64,000 nucleotides of DNA from Petrolisthes cinctipes (taxonomy: Eukaryota > Arthropoda > Malacostraca > Decapoda > Porcellanidae). Below are positions 1 through 13,000 of the stretch, piece by piece (position 1 is the first letter of the stretch; each line of letters opens with the position of its first letter). The position numbers and the translations under genes were made by a program. The notes under the pieces were generated by a model that ran no database searches, was not told the origin of the DNA, and worked only from the letters and a program-made list of their open reading frames with translations. The stretch lies in NCBI GenBank assembly GCA_033782935.1, contig JAWQEG010000490.1:650001-714000 (forward strand). Direction: 5' to 3'.

Positions 1-50
1 AGCCTGAATTTGAGATATAAACGGGTACTGAAGATGCATGCCCATATCGA

Positions 51-137
51 CTTTGGGCACCCAAAATATCGATTTTGAGCATTTTTTGGGTCAGTATTTT
101 GAAAATATTCTAGCACTGAGTAGGCATGTACAGATCG
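51..137 (+). repeat. Half A of the satellite monomer (87 bp), representative copy
   Basis: This is the first of two related halves making up the 176-bp monomer. It runs from CTTTGGGCACC to CAGATCG. In order it shares with half B the blocks AAAATATCGA, TTTTC, GTTTTG, GCCTG, ACTGA, GCATG and ATCG. It contains an odd dyad of the form ATATTTTGAAAATAT in most copies. By eye the halves match at roughly 60 percent of positions, so the duplication that produced the dimer is old compared with HOR amplification. Confidence 0.75.
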
Positions 138-226
138 CTTCTGGGACCCTAAAATATCGAATTTTCGGGTGTTTTGAGCCTGAATTTGAGATATAAACGG
201 GTACTGAAGATGAATGTACATATCGA
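138..226 (+). repeat. Half B of the satellite monomer (89 bp), representative copy
   Basis: This is the second half of the monomer, from CTTCTGGGACC to CATATCGA. It is collinear with half A: 87 plus 89 gives the 176-bp period, and the next half A begins at 227. It carries the short dyad CGAATTTTCG and ends in ACTGAAGAT followed by a GCATG-like block, matching ACTGAGTAGGCATG near the end of half A. Confidence 0.75.
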
Positions 227-3200
227 CTTTGGGCTTCCAAAATATCAATTTTTAGCATGTTTTGGGCATATATTTTGAAAATATTCTAGCACTGAGTAGG
301 CATGTACAGATCGCTTCTGGGACCCAAAATTATCGAATTTTCGGGTGTTTTGAGCCTGAATTTGAGATATAAACAGGTACTGAAGATGCATCCCCATATC
401 GACTTTGGGCACCCAAAATATCGATTTTGAGCATTTTTGGGGTCAGTATCTTGAAAACATTCTAGCAAGGAGTAGGTATGTACAGATTACTTCTGGGACC
501 CAAAAATATCGAATTTTCGGGTGCTTTGAGCCTGAATTTCGGATATAAACGTGTACATAAGAAGCATACACATATTGACTTTGGGCACCTAAAATATCGA
601 TTTTCAGCATGTTTTGGGCCTGTATATTGAAAATACTCTAACACGGAGTAGGCATGTACAGATCGCTTCTGGGACCCAAAAATATCGAATTTTCGGGTGT
701 TTTGAGCCTAAATTTGAGATATAAACGGGTATAAAAGATCCATGCACATATCGACTTTGGACACCTAAAATATCGATTTTGAGCATGTTTTGAGCCTATA
801 TTTGGAAAACATTCTATCACTGAGTAGGCACGTACAAATCGCTTCTGGGACCCAAAAATATCGAATTTTCGGGTATTTTGAGAATGAATTTGAGATAAAA
901 ACGGGTACTGAAGATGCATGCTCATATTGACTTGGGCACCTAAAATATCGATTTTTAGCAAGTTTAGGCCTATATTTTAAAAATATTCTAGCACTGATTA
1001 GGTATGTACAGATCGCTTCTGGGACCATTAAATATCGATTTTCGGGTCTTTTGAGCCTGAATTTGAGATATAAACGTGTACTGAAGATGCATGCACATAT
1101 CGACTTTGGACACCTACAATATCGATTTTCAGCATGTTTTGGACCTGTATTTTGAAAATATTCTGTCACTGAGAAGGCATGTACAGATCGCTTCTGGGCC
1201 CCAATAAAATCGAATAATCGGGTGTTTTGAGCCTGAATTTGGGATGTAAATGGGTACAGAAAATGCATGCAAATATTGACTTGGTCACCTAAAATATCGA
1301 TTTTCAGTTTGTTCTGGTCCTGTATTTTGAAAATATTCTAGCACTGACTATGCATGTACAGATCGCATCTGGGACCCAAGAATATCGAATTTTCGGGCGT
1401 TTTGAGCCGGAATTTGAAATGTAAACGAGTACAGAAGATGCATGCACATATCGATTTTGGGCACCTACAATATCGATTTTCAACTTGTTTTTGTTCCTTT
1501 ATTTTGAAAATATTCTAACACTGAATAGGCATGTACAGATAACTTCTGGGATCCAAAAATATCGAATTTTAGGGTGTTTTGAGCCTGAATTTGAGATATA
1601 AAAGGGTACTGAAGATCCATACACATATTGACTTTGGGCACCTAAAATATCGATTTTCAGCATGTTTTGGGACTGAATTTTGAAAATACTTTAACACGGA
1701 GTAGGCATGTACAGATCGCCTCTAGGACCCAAAAATATCGAATTCTCGGATGTTTTGATCTTGAATTTGTGATATAAACGGGTACAGAAGATGCATGCAC
1801 ATATCGAATTTGGACACCTAAAATATAGATTTTTAGCATGTTTTGGGCCTGTATATTGAAAATACTCTAACACGGAGTAGGCATGTACAGATATCTTCTG
1901 GGACCCAAAAAAATCGAATTTTCGGGTGTTTTGAGCCTAAATTTGAGATATAAACGGGTACAAAAGATGCATGTACATATCGACTTTGGACACCTAAAAT
2001 ATCGATTTTGAGCATATTTTGGGCGTGTAATTTGAAAATATTCTAGCACTGATTAGGCATGTACAGATCGCTTCTGGGACCCAAAAATATCAAATTTTCG
2101 GGTGTTTTGAGCCTGGATTTGAGATATAAACGGGTACAGAAGATGCATGCACATATCGACTTTGGGCACCCAAAATATCAATTTTTAGCATGTTTTAGGC
2201 CTATATTTTGAAAATATTCTAGCACTGAGTAGGCATGTACTGATCGCTTCTGGGACACTAAAATATCGAATTTTCGGGTGTTTTGAGCCTGAATTTGAGA
2301 TATAAACGGGTACTGAAGATGCATGCCCATATCGACTTTGGGCACCCAAAATATCGATTTTGAGCATGTTTACTGCCTATATTTTGAAAATATTCTAGCA
2401 CTGAGTAGGCATGTACAAATCGCTTCTGGGACCCAAAAATATCGAATTTTAGAGTGTTTTGAGCCTGAATTTGAGATATAAACGGGTACTGAAGATGAAT
2501 GCCCATATCGACTTTGGGCACCCAAAATATCGATTTTGAGCATTTGTTGGGTCAGTATCTTGAAAACATTCTAGCAAGGAGTAGGTATGTACAGATCGCA
2601 TCGGGGACTCAAAAATATCAAATTTCCGGGTGCTTTGAGCCTGAAATTTGGATATAAACGGGTATAGGAGATCCATACACATATTGACTTTGGGCACCTA
2701 AAATATCGATTTTCAGCATGTTTTGGGCCTGAATATTGAAAATACTCTAACACGGAGTAGGCATGTACAGATCGCTTCTGGGACCCTAAAATATCGAATT
2801 TTCGGGTGTTTTGAGCCTAAATTTGAGATATAAACGGGTATAAAAGATGCATGCACATATCGACTTTGGACACCTAAAATATCGATTTTGAGCATGTTTT
2901 GAGCCTATATTTTGAAAACATTCTATCACTGAGAAGGCACGTACAGATCGCTTCTGGGACCCAAAAATATCGAATTTTCGGGTGTTTTGAGAATGAATTT
3001 GAGATAAAAACGGGTACTGAAGATGCATGCTCATATTGACTTGGGCACCTAAAATTTCGATTTTTAGCATGTTTAGGCCTATATTTTAAAAATATTCTAG
3101 CACTGATTAGGTATGTACAGATCGCTTCAGGGACCATTAAATATCGAATTTTCGGGTGTTTTGAGCCTGAATTTGAGATATAAACGGGTACTGAAGATGC

Positions 3201-6200
3201 ATACACATATCGACTTTGGACACCTACAATATCGATTTTCAGCATGTTTTGGACCTGTATTTTGAAAATATTCTGTCACTGAATAGGCATGTACAGATCG
3301 CTTCTGGGCCCCAATAAAATCGAATAATCGAGTGTTTTGAGCCTGAATTTGGGATGTAAATGGGTACAGACAATGCATGCAAATATTGACTTGGTCACCT
3401 AAAATATCGATTTTCAGCTTGTTCTGGTCCTGTATTTTGAAAATATTCTAGCACTGACTATGCATGTACAGATCGCATCTGGGACCCAAGAATATCGAAT
3501 TTTCGGGGGTTTTGAGCCTGAATTTGAAATATAAACGAGTACAGAAGATGCATGCACATATCGATTTTGGGCACCTAAAATATCGATTTTCAACTTGTTT
3601 TTGTTCCTTTATTTTGAAAATATTCTAACACTGAATAGGCATGTACAGATAACTTCTGGGATCCAAAAATATCGAATTTTAGGGTGTTTTGAGCCTGAAT
3701 TTGAGATATAAAAGGGTACTGAAGATCCATACACATATTGACTTTGGGCACCTAAAATATCGATTTTCAGCATGTTTTGGGACTGAATTTTGAAAATACT
3801 TTAACACGGAGTAGGCATGTACAGATCGCCTCTAGGACCCAAAAATATCGAATTCTCGGATGTTTTGATCTTGAATTTGTGATATAAACGGGTACAGAAG
3901 ATGCATGCACATATCGAATTTGGACACCTAAAATATAGATTTTTAGCATGTTTTGGGCCTGTATATTGAAAATACTCTAACACGGAGTAGGCATGTACAG
4001 ATATCTTCTGGGACCCAAAAAAATCGAATTTTCGGGTGTTTTGAGCCTAAATTTGAGATATAAACGGGTACAAAAGATGCATGTACATATCGACTTTGGA
4101 CACCTAAAATATCGATTTTGAGCATATTTTGGGCGTGTAAATTGAAAATATTCTAGCACTGATTAGGCATGTACAGATCGCTTCTGGGACCCAAAAATAT
4201 CAAATTTTCGGGTGTTTTGAGCCTGGATTTGAGATATAAACGGGTACAGAAGATGCATGCACATATCGACTTTGGGCACCCAAAATATCAATTTTTAGCA
4301 TGTTTTAGGCCTATATTTTGAAAATATTCTAGCACTGAGTAGGCATGTACTGATCGCTTCTGGGACACTAAAATATCGAATTTTCGGGTGTTTTGAGCCT
4401 GAATTTGAGATATAAACGGGTACTGAAGATGCATGCCCATATCGACTTTGGGCACCCAAAATATCGATTTTGAGCATGTTTACTGCCTATATTTTGAAAA
4501 TATTCTAGCACTGAGTAGGCATGTACAAATCGCTTCTGGGACCCAAAAATATCGAATTTTAGAGTGTTTTGAGCCTGAATTTGAGATATAAACGGGTACT
4601 GAAGATGAATGCCCATATCGACTTTGGGCACCCAAAATATCGATTTTGAGCATTTGTTGGGTCAGTATCTTGAAAACATTCTAGCAAGGAGTAGGTATGT
4701 ACAGATCGCATCGGGGACTCAAAAATATCAAATTTCCGGGTGCTTTGAGCCTGAAATTTGGATATAAACGGGTATAGGAGATCCATACACATATTGACTT
4801 TGGGCACCTAAAATATCGATTTTCAGCATGTTTTGGGCCTGAATATTGAAAATACTCTAACACGGAGTAGGCATGTACAGATCGCTTCTGGGACCCTAAA
4901 ATATCGAATTTTCGGGTGTTTTGAGCCTAAATTTGAGATATAAACGGGTATAAAAGATGCATGCATATATCGACTTTGGACACCTAAAATATCGATTTTG
5001 AGCATGTTTTGAGCCTATATTTTGAAAACATTCTATCACTGAGAAGGCACGTACAGATCGCTTCTGGGACCCAAAAATATCGAATTTTCGGGTGTTTTGA
5101 GAATGAATTTGAGATAAAAACGGGTACTGAAGATGCATGCTCATATTGACTTGGGCACCTAAAATTTCGATTTTTAGCATGTTTAGGCCTATATTTTAAA
5201 AATATTCTAGCACTGATTAGGTATGTACAGATCGCTTCTGGGACCATTAAATATCGAATTTTCGGGTGTTTTGAGCCTGAATTTGAGATATAAACGGGTA
5301 CTGAAGATGCATACACATATCGACTTTGGACACCTACAATATCGATTTTCAGCATGTTTTGGACCTGTATTTTGAAAATATTCTGTCACTGAATAGGCAT
5401 GTACAGATCGCTTCTGGGCCCCAATAAAATCGAATAATCGAGTGTTTTGAGCCTGAATTTGGGATGTAAATGGGTACAGACAATGCATGCAAATATTGAC
5501 TTGGTCACCTAAAATATCGATTTTCAGCTTGTTCTGGTCCTGTATTTTGAAAATATTCTAGCACTGACTATGCATGTACAGATCGCATCTGGGACCCAAG
5601 AATATCGAATTTTCGGGGGTTTTGAGCCTGAATTTGAAATATAAACGAGTACAGAAGATGCATGCACATATCGATTTTGGGCACCTAAAATATCGATTTT
5701 CAACTTGTTTTTGTTCCTTTATTTTGAAAATATTCTAACACTGAATAGGCATGTACAGATAACTTCTGGGATCCAAAAATATCGAATTTTAGGGTGTTTT
5801 GAGCCTGAATTTGAGATATAAAAGGGTACTGAAGATCCATACACATATTGACTTTGGGCACCTAAAATATCGATTTTCAGCATGTTTTGGGACTGAATTT
5901 TGAAAATACTTTAACACGGAGTAGGCATGTACAGATCGCCTCTAGGACCCAAAAATATCGAATTCTCGGATGTTTTGATCTTGAATTTGTGATATAAACG
6001 GGTACAGAAGATGCATGCCCATATCGAATTTGGACACCTAAAATATCGATTTTTAGCATGTTTTGGGCCTGTATATTGAAAATACTCTAACACGGAGTAA
6101 GCATGTACAGATCGCTTCTGGGTCCCAAAAAAATCGAATTTTCGAGTGTTTTGAGCCTAAATTTGAGATATAAACGGGTACAAAAGATGCATGCACATAT

Positions 6201-6240
6201 CGACTTTGGACACCTAAAATATCGATTTTAAACATATTTT

Positions 6241-7029
6241 GGGCTTGTAATTTGAAAATATTCTAGCACTGATTAGGCATGTACAGATCGCTTCTGGGAC
6301 CCAAAAATATCGAATTTTCGGGTGTTTTGAGCCTGAATTTGAGATATAAACGGGTACTGAAGATGCATGCAAATATCGATTGATGGCACCTAAAATATCG
6401 ATTTTGAGCATATTTTTGTGCCTGTATTTTGAAAATATTCTGTCACTGAGTAGGCATGTACAGATCGCTTCTGGGACCCAAAAATATCAAATTTTCAGGT
6501 GTTTTGAGCCTGGATTTGAGATATAAACGGGTACAAAAGATGCATGCATATATCGACTTTGGACACCTAAAATATCGATTTTGAGCATGTTTTAAGCCTA
6601 TATTTTGAAAACATTCAAGCACTGAGTAGGCATGTACAGATCGCTTATTGGACCCAAAAATATCGAATTTTAGGGTGTTTTGAGAATGAATATGAGATAA
6701 AAACGGGTACTGAAGATGCATTCACATATCGACTTTGGACACCTACAATATCGATTTTCAGCATGTTTTGGACCTGTATTTTGAAAATATTCTGTCACTG
6801 AGTAGGCATGTACAGATCGCTTCTGGGCCCCAATAAAATCGAATATTCGGGTGTTTTGAGCCTGAATTTGGGATGTAAATGGGTACAGAAGATGCATGCA
6901 AATATTGACTTGGTCACCTAAAATATCGATTTTCAGCTTGTTCTGGTCCTGTATTTTGAAAATATTCTAGCACTGACTATGCATGTACAGATCGCATCTG
7001 GGACCCAAGAATATCAAATTTTCGGGCGT
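6241..7029 (+). repeat. Transition between HOR A and HOR B
   Basis: About 4-5 monomers lie here that belong to neither HOR in register. Individual monomers resemble HOR A members: 6443-6721 resembles those near 2786, and 6670-6897 those near 3127. The intervening order is shortened, as expected if unequal exchange removed part of a 12-monomer unit. No non-satellite sequence was seen. Confidence 0.6.
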
Positions 7030-10000
7030 TTTGAGCCTGAATTTGAAATATAAACGAGTACAGAAGATGCATGCACATATCGATTTTGGGTACCTAAAAT
7101 ATCGATTTTCAACTTGTTTTTGTTCCTTTATTTTGAAAATATTCTAACACTGAATAGGCATGTACAGATAACTTCTGGGATCCAAAAATATCGAATTTTA
7201 GGGTGTTTTGAGCCTGAATTTGAGATATAAAAGGGTACTGAAGATGCATACACATATTGACTTTGGGCACCTAAAATATCGATTTTCAGCATGTTTTGGG
7301 ACTGAATTTTGAAAATACTTTAACACGGAATAGGCATGTACAGATCGTTTCTGGGACCCAAAAATATCAAATTCTCTAATGTTTTGAGCTTGAATTTGTG
7401 ATATAAACGGGTACAGAAGATGGATGCACATATCGACTTTGGACACCTAAAATATCGATTTTTAGCATCTTTGGGCCTGTATATTGAAAATACTCTAACA
7501 CGGAGTAAGCATGTACAGATCGCTTCTGGGACCCCAAAAAATCGAATTTTCCGGGGGTTTTGAGCCTAAATTTGAGATATAAACGGGTACAAAAGATGCA
7601 TGCACATATCGACTTTGGACACCTAAAATATCGATTTTGAGCATGTTTTAGGCCTATATTTTAAAAATATTCTATCACTGAGTAGGCATTTACAGATCGC
7701 TTCTGGGACCCAAAAATATCGAATTTTCGGGTGTTTTGAGAATGAATTTGAGATAAAAACGGGTACTGAAGATGCATGCTCATATTGACTTGGGCACCTA
7801 AAATATCGATTATTAGCATTTTTTAGGCCTATATTTTAAAAATATTCTTGCACTGATTAGGTATGTACAGATCGCTTCTGGGACCATTAAATATCGAATT
7901 TTCGGGTGTTTTGAGCCTGAATTTGATATATAAACGGGTACTGAAGATGCATGCACATATCGACTTTGGACACCTACAATATCGATTTTCAGCATGTTTT
8001 GGACCTGTATATTGAAAATATTCTGTCACTGAGAAGGCATGTACAGATCACTTCTGGGCCCCAATAAAATCGAATAATCGGGTATTTTGAGCCTGAATTT
8101 GGGATGTAAATGGGTACAGAAAATGCATGCAAATATTGACTTGGTCACCTAAAATATCGATTTTCAGCTTGTTCTGGGCCTGTATTTTGAAAATATTCTA
8201 GCACTGACTATGCATGTACAGATCGCATCTGGGACCCAAGAATATCGAATTTTAGAGAGTTTTGAGCCTGAATTTGAAATATAAACGAGTACAGAAGATG
8301 CATGCACATATCGATTTTGGGCACCTAAAATATCGATTTTCAACTTGTTTTTGTTCCTGTATTTTGAAAATATTCTAACACGGAGTAGGCATGTACAGAT
8401 CGCTTCTGGGACCCAAAAAAATCGACTTTTCGGGTGTTTTGAGCTTAAATTTGAGATATAAACGGGTACAAAATATGCATGCACATTTCGACTTTGGACA
8501 CCTAAAATATCGATTTTGAGCATATTTTGGGCCTATATTTTGAAAATATTCTAGTACTGATTAAGCATGTACAGATCGCTTCTGGGACCCAAAAATATCG
8601 AATTTTCGGGTGTTTTGAGCCTGAATTTGATATACAAACGGGTACAGAAGATGCATGCACATATCGACTTTGGGCACCCAAAATATCAATTTTTAGCATG
8701 TTTTGGGCCTATATTTTGAAAATATTCTATCACTGAGTAGGCATGTACAGATCGCTTCTGGGACCCTAAAATATCGAATTTTCGGGTGTTTTGAGAATGA
8801 ATTTGAGATATAAACGGGTACTGAAGATGCATGCCAATATCGACTTTAGGCACCCAAAATATCGATTTTGAGCATTTTTTGGGTCAGTATTTTGAAAATA
8901 TTCTAGCACTGAGTAGGCATGTACAGATCGCTTCTGGGACCCTAAAATATCGAATTTTCGGGTGTTTTGAGCCTGAATTTGAGATATAAACGGGTACTGA
9001 AGATGAATGTACATATCGACTTTGGACACCTAAAATATCGATTTTGAGCATGTTTTGAGCCTATATTTTGAAAACATTCTATCACTGAGTAGGCACGTAC
9101 AGATCGCTTCTGGGACCCAAAAATATCGAATTTTCGGGTGTTTTGAGAATGAATTTGAGATAAAAACGGGTACTGAAGATGCATGCTCATATTGACTTGG
9201 GCACCTAAAATATCGATTTTTAGCATGTTTAGGCCTATATTTTAAAAATATTCTAGCACTGATTAGGTATGTACAGATCGCTTCTGGGACCATTAAATAT
9301 CGAACTTTCGGGTGTTTTGAGCCTGAATTTGATATATAAACGGGTACTGAAGATGCATGCACATATCGACTTTGGACACCTACAATATCGATTTTCAGCA
9401 TGTTTTGGACCTGTATTTTGAAAATATTCTGTCACTGAGTAGGCATGTACAGATCGCTTCTGGGCCCCAAAAAAATCGAATATTCGGGTGTTTTGAGCCA
9501 GAATTTGGGATGTAAATGGGTACAGAAGATGCATGCAAATATTGACTTGGTCACCTAAAATATCGATTTTCAGCTTGTTCTGGGCCTGTATTTTAAAAAT
9601 ATTCTAGCACTGACTATGCATGTACAGATTGCATCTGGGACCCAAGAATATCGAATTTTCGGGCGTTTTGAGCCTGAATTTGAAATATGAACGAGTACAG
9701 AAGATGCATTCACATATCGATTTTGGGCACCTAAAATATCGATTTTCAACTTGTTTTTGTGCCTGTATTTTGAAAATATTCTAACACTGACTAGGCATGT
9801 ACAGATAACTTCTGGGATACAAAAATATCGAATTTTAGGGTGTTTTGAGCCTGAATTTGAGATATAAAAGGGTACTGAAGATGCATACACATATTGACTT
9901 TGGGCACCTAAAATATCGATTTTCAGCATGTTTTGGGCGTGTAATTTGAAAATATTCTAGCACTGAATAGGCATGTATAGATCGCGTCTGGGACCCAAAA

Positions 10001-13000
10001 ATATCGAATTTTCGGGTGTTTTGAGCCTGAACTTGAGATATGAACGGGTACAGAAGATGCATACACATATCGACTTGGGACACCTAAAATATTGATTGTT
10101 AGCATGTTTTGGGCCTATATTTTGAAAATATTCAAGCATTGATTAGGCATGTACAGATCGCTTCTGGGACTCAAAAATATCGAATTTTCGGGTGTTTTGA
10201 GCCTGAATTTGAAATATAAACGAGTACAGAAGATGCATGCACATATCGATTTTGGGCACCTAAAATATGGATTTTCAACTTGTTTTTGTTCCTTTATTTT
10301 GAAAATATTCTAACACTGAATAGGCATGTACAGATAACTTCTGGGATCCAAAAATATCGAATTTTAGGGTGTTTTGAGCCTGAATTTGAGATATAAAAGG
10401 GTACTGAAGATGCATACACATATTGACTTTGGGCACCTAAAATATCGATTTTCAGCATGTTTTGGGACTGAATTTTGAAAATACTTTAACACAGAATAGG
10501 CATGTACAGATCGTTTCTGGGACCCAAAAATATCAAATTCTCGGATGTTTTGAGCTTGAATTTGTGATATAAACGGGTACAGAAGATGGATGCACATATC
10601 GACTTTGGACACCTAAAATATCGATTTTGAGCATCTTTGGGCCTGTATATTGAAAATACTCTAACACGGAGTAAGCATGTACAGATCGCTTCTGGGACCC
10701 CAAAAAATCGAATTTTCCGGGGGTTTTGAGCCTAAATTTGAGATATAAACGGGTACAAAAGATGCATGCACATATCGACTTTGGACACCTAAAATATCGA
10801 TTTTGAGCATGTTTTAGGCCTATATTTTAAAAATATTCTATCACTGAGTAGGCATGTACAGATCGCTTCTGGGACACAAAAATATCGAATTTTTGGGTGT
10901 TTTGAGAATGAATTTGAGATAAAAACGGGTACAAAAGATCCATGCACATATCGACTTTGGACACCTAAAATATCGATTTTGAGCATGTTTTAGGCCTATA
11001 TTTTAAAAATATTCTATCACTGAGTAGGCATGTACAGATCGCTTCTGGGACCCAAAAATATCGAATTTTCGGGTGTTTTGAGAATGAATTTGAGATAAAA
11101 ACGGGTACTGAAGATGCATGCTCATATTGACTTGGGCACCTAAAATATCGATTATTAGCATTTTTTAGGCCTATATTTTAAAAATATTCTTGCACTGATT
11201 AGGTATGTACAGATCGCTTCTGGGACCATTAAATATCGAATTTTCGGGTGTTTTGAGCCTGAATTTGATATATAAACGGGTACTGAAGATGCATGCACAT
11301 ATCGACTTTGGACACCTACAATATCGATTTTCAGCATGTTTTGGACCTGTATATTGAAAATATTCTGTCACTGAGAAGGCATGTACAGATCACTTCTGGG
11401 CCCCAATAAAATCGAATAATCGTGTATTTTGAGCCTGAATTTGGGATGTAAATGGGTACAGAAAATGCATGCAAATATTGACTTGGTCACCTAAAATATC
11501 GATTTTCAGCTTGTTCTGGTCCTTTATTTTGAAAATATTCTAGCACTGACTATGCATGTACAGATCGCATCTGGGACCCAAGAATATCGAATTTTAGAGA
11601 GTTTTGAGCTTGAATTTGAAATATAAACGAGTACAGAAGATGCATGCACATATCGATTTTGGGCACCTAAAATATCGATTTTCAACTTGTTTTTGTTCCT
11701 GTATTTTGAAAATATTCTAACACGGAGTAGGCATGTACAGATCGCTTCTGGGACCCAAAAAAATCGAATTTTCGGGTGTTTTGAGCTTAAATTTGAGATA
11801 TAAACGGGTACAAAATATGCATGCACATATCGACTTTGGACACCTAAAATATCGATTTTGAGCATATTTTGGGCCTATATTTTGAAAATATTCTAGCACT
11901 GATTAAGCATGTACAGATCGCTTCTGGGACCCAAAAATATCGATTTTTCGGGTGTTTTGAGCCTGAATTTGAGATACAAACGGGTACAGAAGATGCATGC
12001 ACATATCGACTTTGGGCACCCAAAATATCAATTTTTAGCATGTTTTGGGCCTATATTTTGAAAATATTCTATCACTGAGTAGGCATGTACAGATCGCTTC
12101 TGGGACCCTAAAATATCGAATTTTCGGGTGTTTTGAGAATGAATTTGAGATATAAACGGGTACTGAAGATGCATGCCAATATCGACTTTTGGCACCCAAA
12201 ATATCGATTTTGAGCATTTTTTGGGTCAGTATTTTGAAAATATTCTAGCACTGAGTAGGCATGTACAGATCGCTTCTGGGACCCTAAAATATCGAATTTT
12301 CGGGTGTTTTGAGCCTGAATTTGAGATATAAACGGGTACTGAAGATGAATGTACATATCGACTTTGGACACCTAAAATATCGATTTTGAGCATGTTTTGA
12401 GCCTATATTTTGAAAACATTCTATCACTGAGTAGGCACGTACAGATCGCTTCTGGGACCCAAAAATATCGAATTTTCGGGTGTTTTGAGAATGAATTTGA
12501 GATAAAAACGGGTACTGAAGATGCATGCTCATATTGACTTGGGCACCTAAAATATCGATTTTTAGCATGTTTAGGCCTATATTTTAAAAATATTCTAGCA
12601 CTGATTAGGTATGTACAGATCGCTTCTGGGACCATTAAATATCGAACTTTCGGGTGTTTTGAGCCTGAATTTGATATATAAACGGGTACTGAAGATGCAT
12701 GCACATATCGACTTTGGACACCTACAATATCGATTTTCAGCATGTTTTGGACCTGTATTTTGAAAATATTCTGTCACTGAGTAGGCATGTACAGATCGCT
12801 TCTGGGCCCCCAAAAAATCGAATATTCGGGTGTTTTGAGCCAGAATTTGGGATGTAAATGGGTACAGAAGATGCATGCAAATATTGACTTGGTCACCTAA
12901 AATATCGATTTTCAGCTTGTTCTGGGCCTGTATTTTAAAAATATTCTAGCACTGACTATGCATGTACAGATTGCATCTGGGACCCAAGAATATCGAATTT

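Larger units (their letters stand above)
1..6240 (+). repeat. Higher-order repeat A: 12 monomers, period 2,110 bp
   Basis: Anchors recur at a spacing of 2,109-2,110 bp: for example 1621 matches 3731, and the segment at 1657-1839 reappears at 3767-3949 and again, slightly changed, at 5877-6059. The copies 1541-3650 and 3651-5760 are almost identical; scanning by eye I found only a few substitutions, such as at 3126 versus 5236. The segment 1-1540 is a more diverged copy of the same unit, and 5761 to about 6240 is a partial third copy. Boundaries are arbitrary because the unit is cyclic. Confidence 0.9.

Noticed and set aside
138..226. Possible CENP-B box around CGAATTTTCGGG
   Set aside because: The essential pattern TTCG, four bases, A, two bases, CGGG is not met. 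The CG-containing parts are one base too close and the central A is T.
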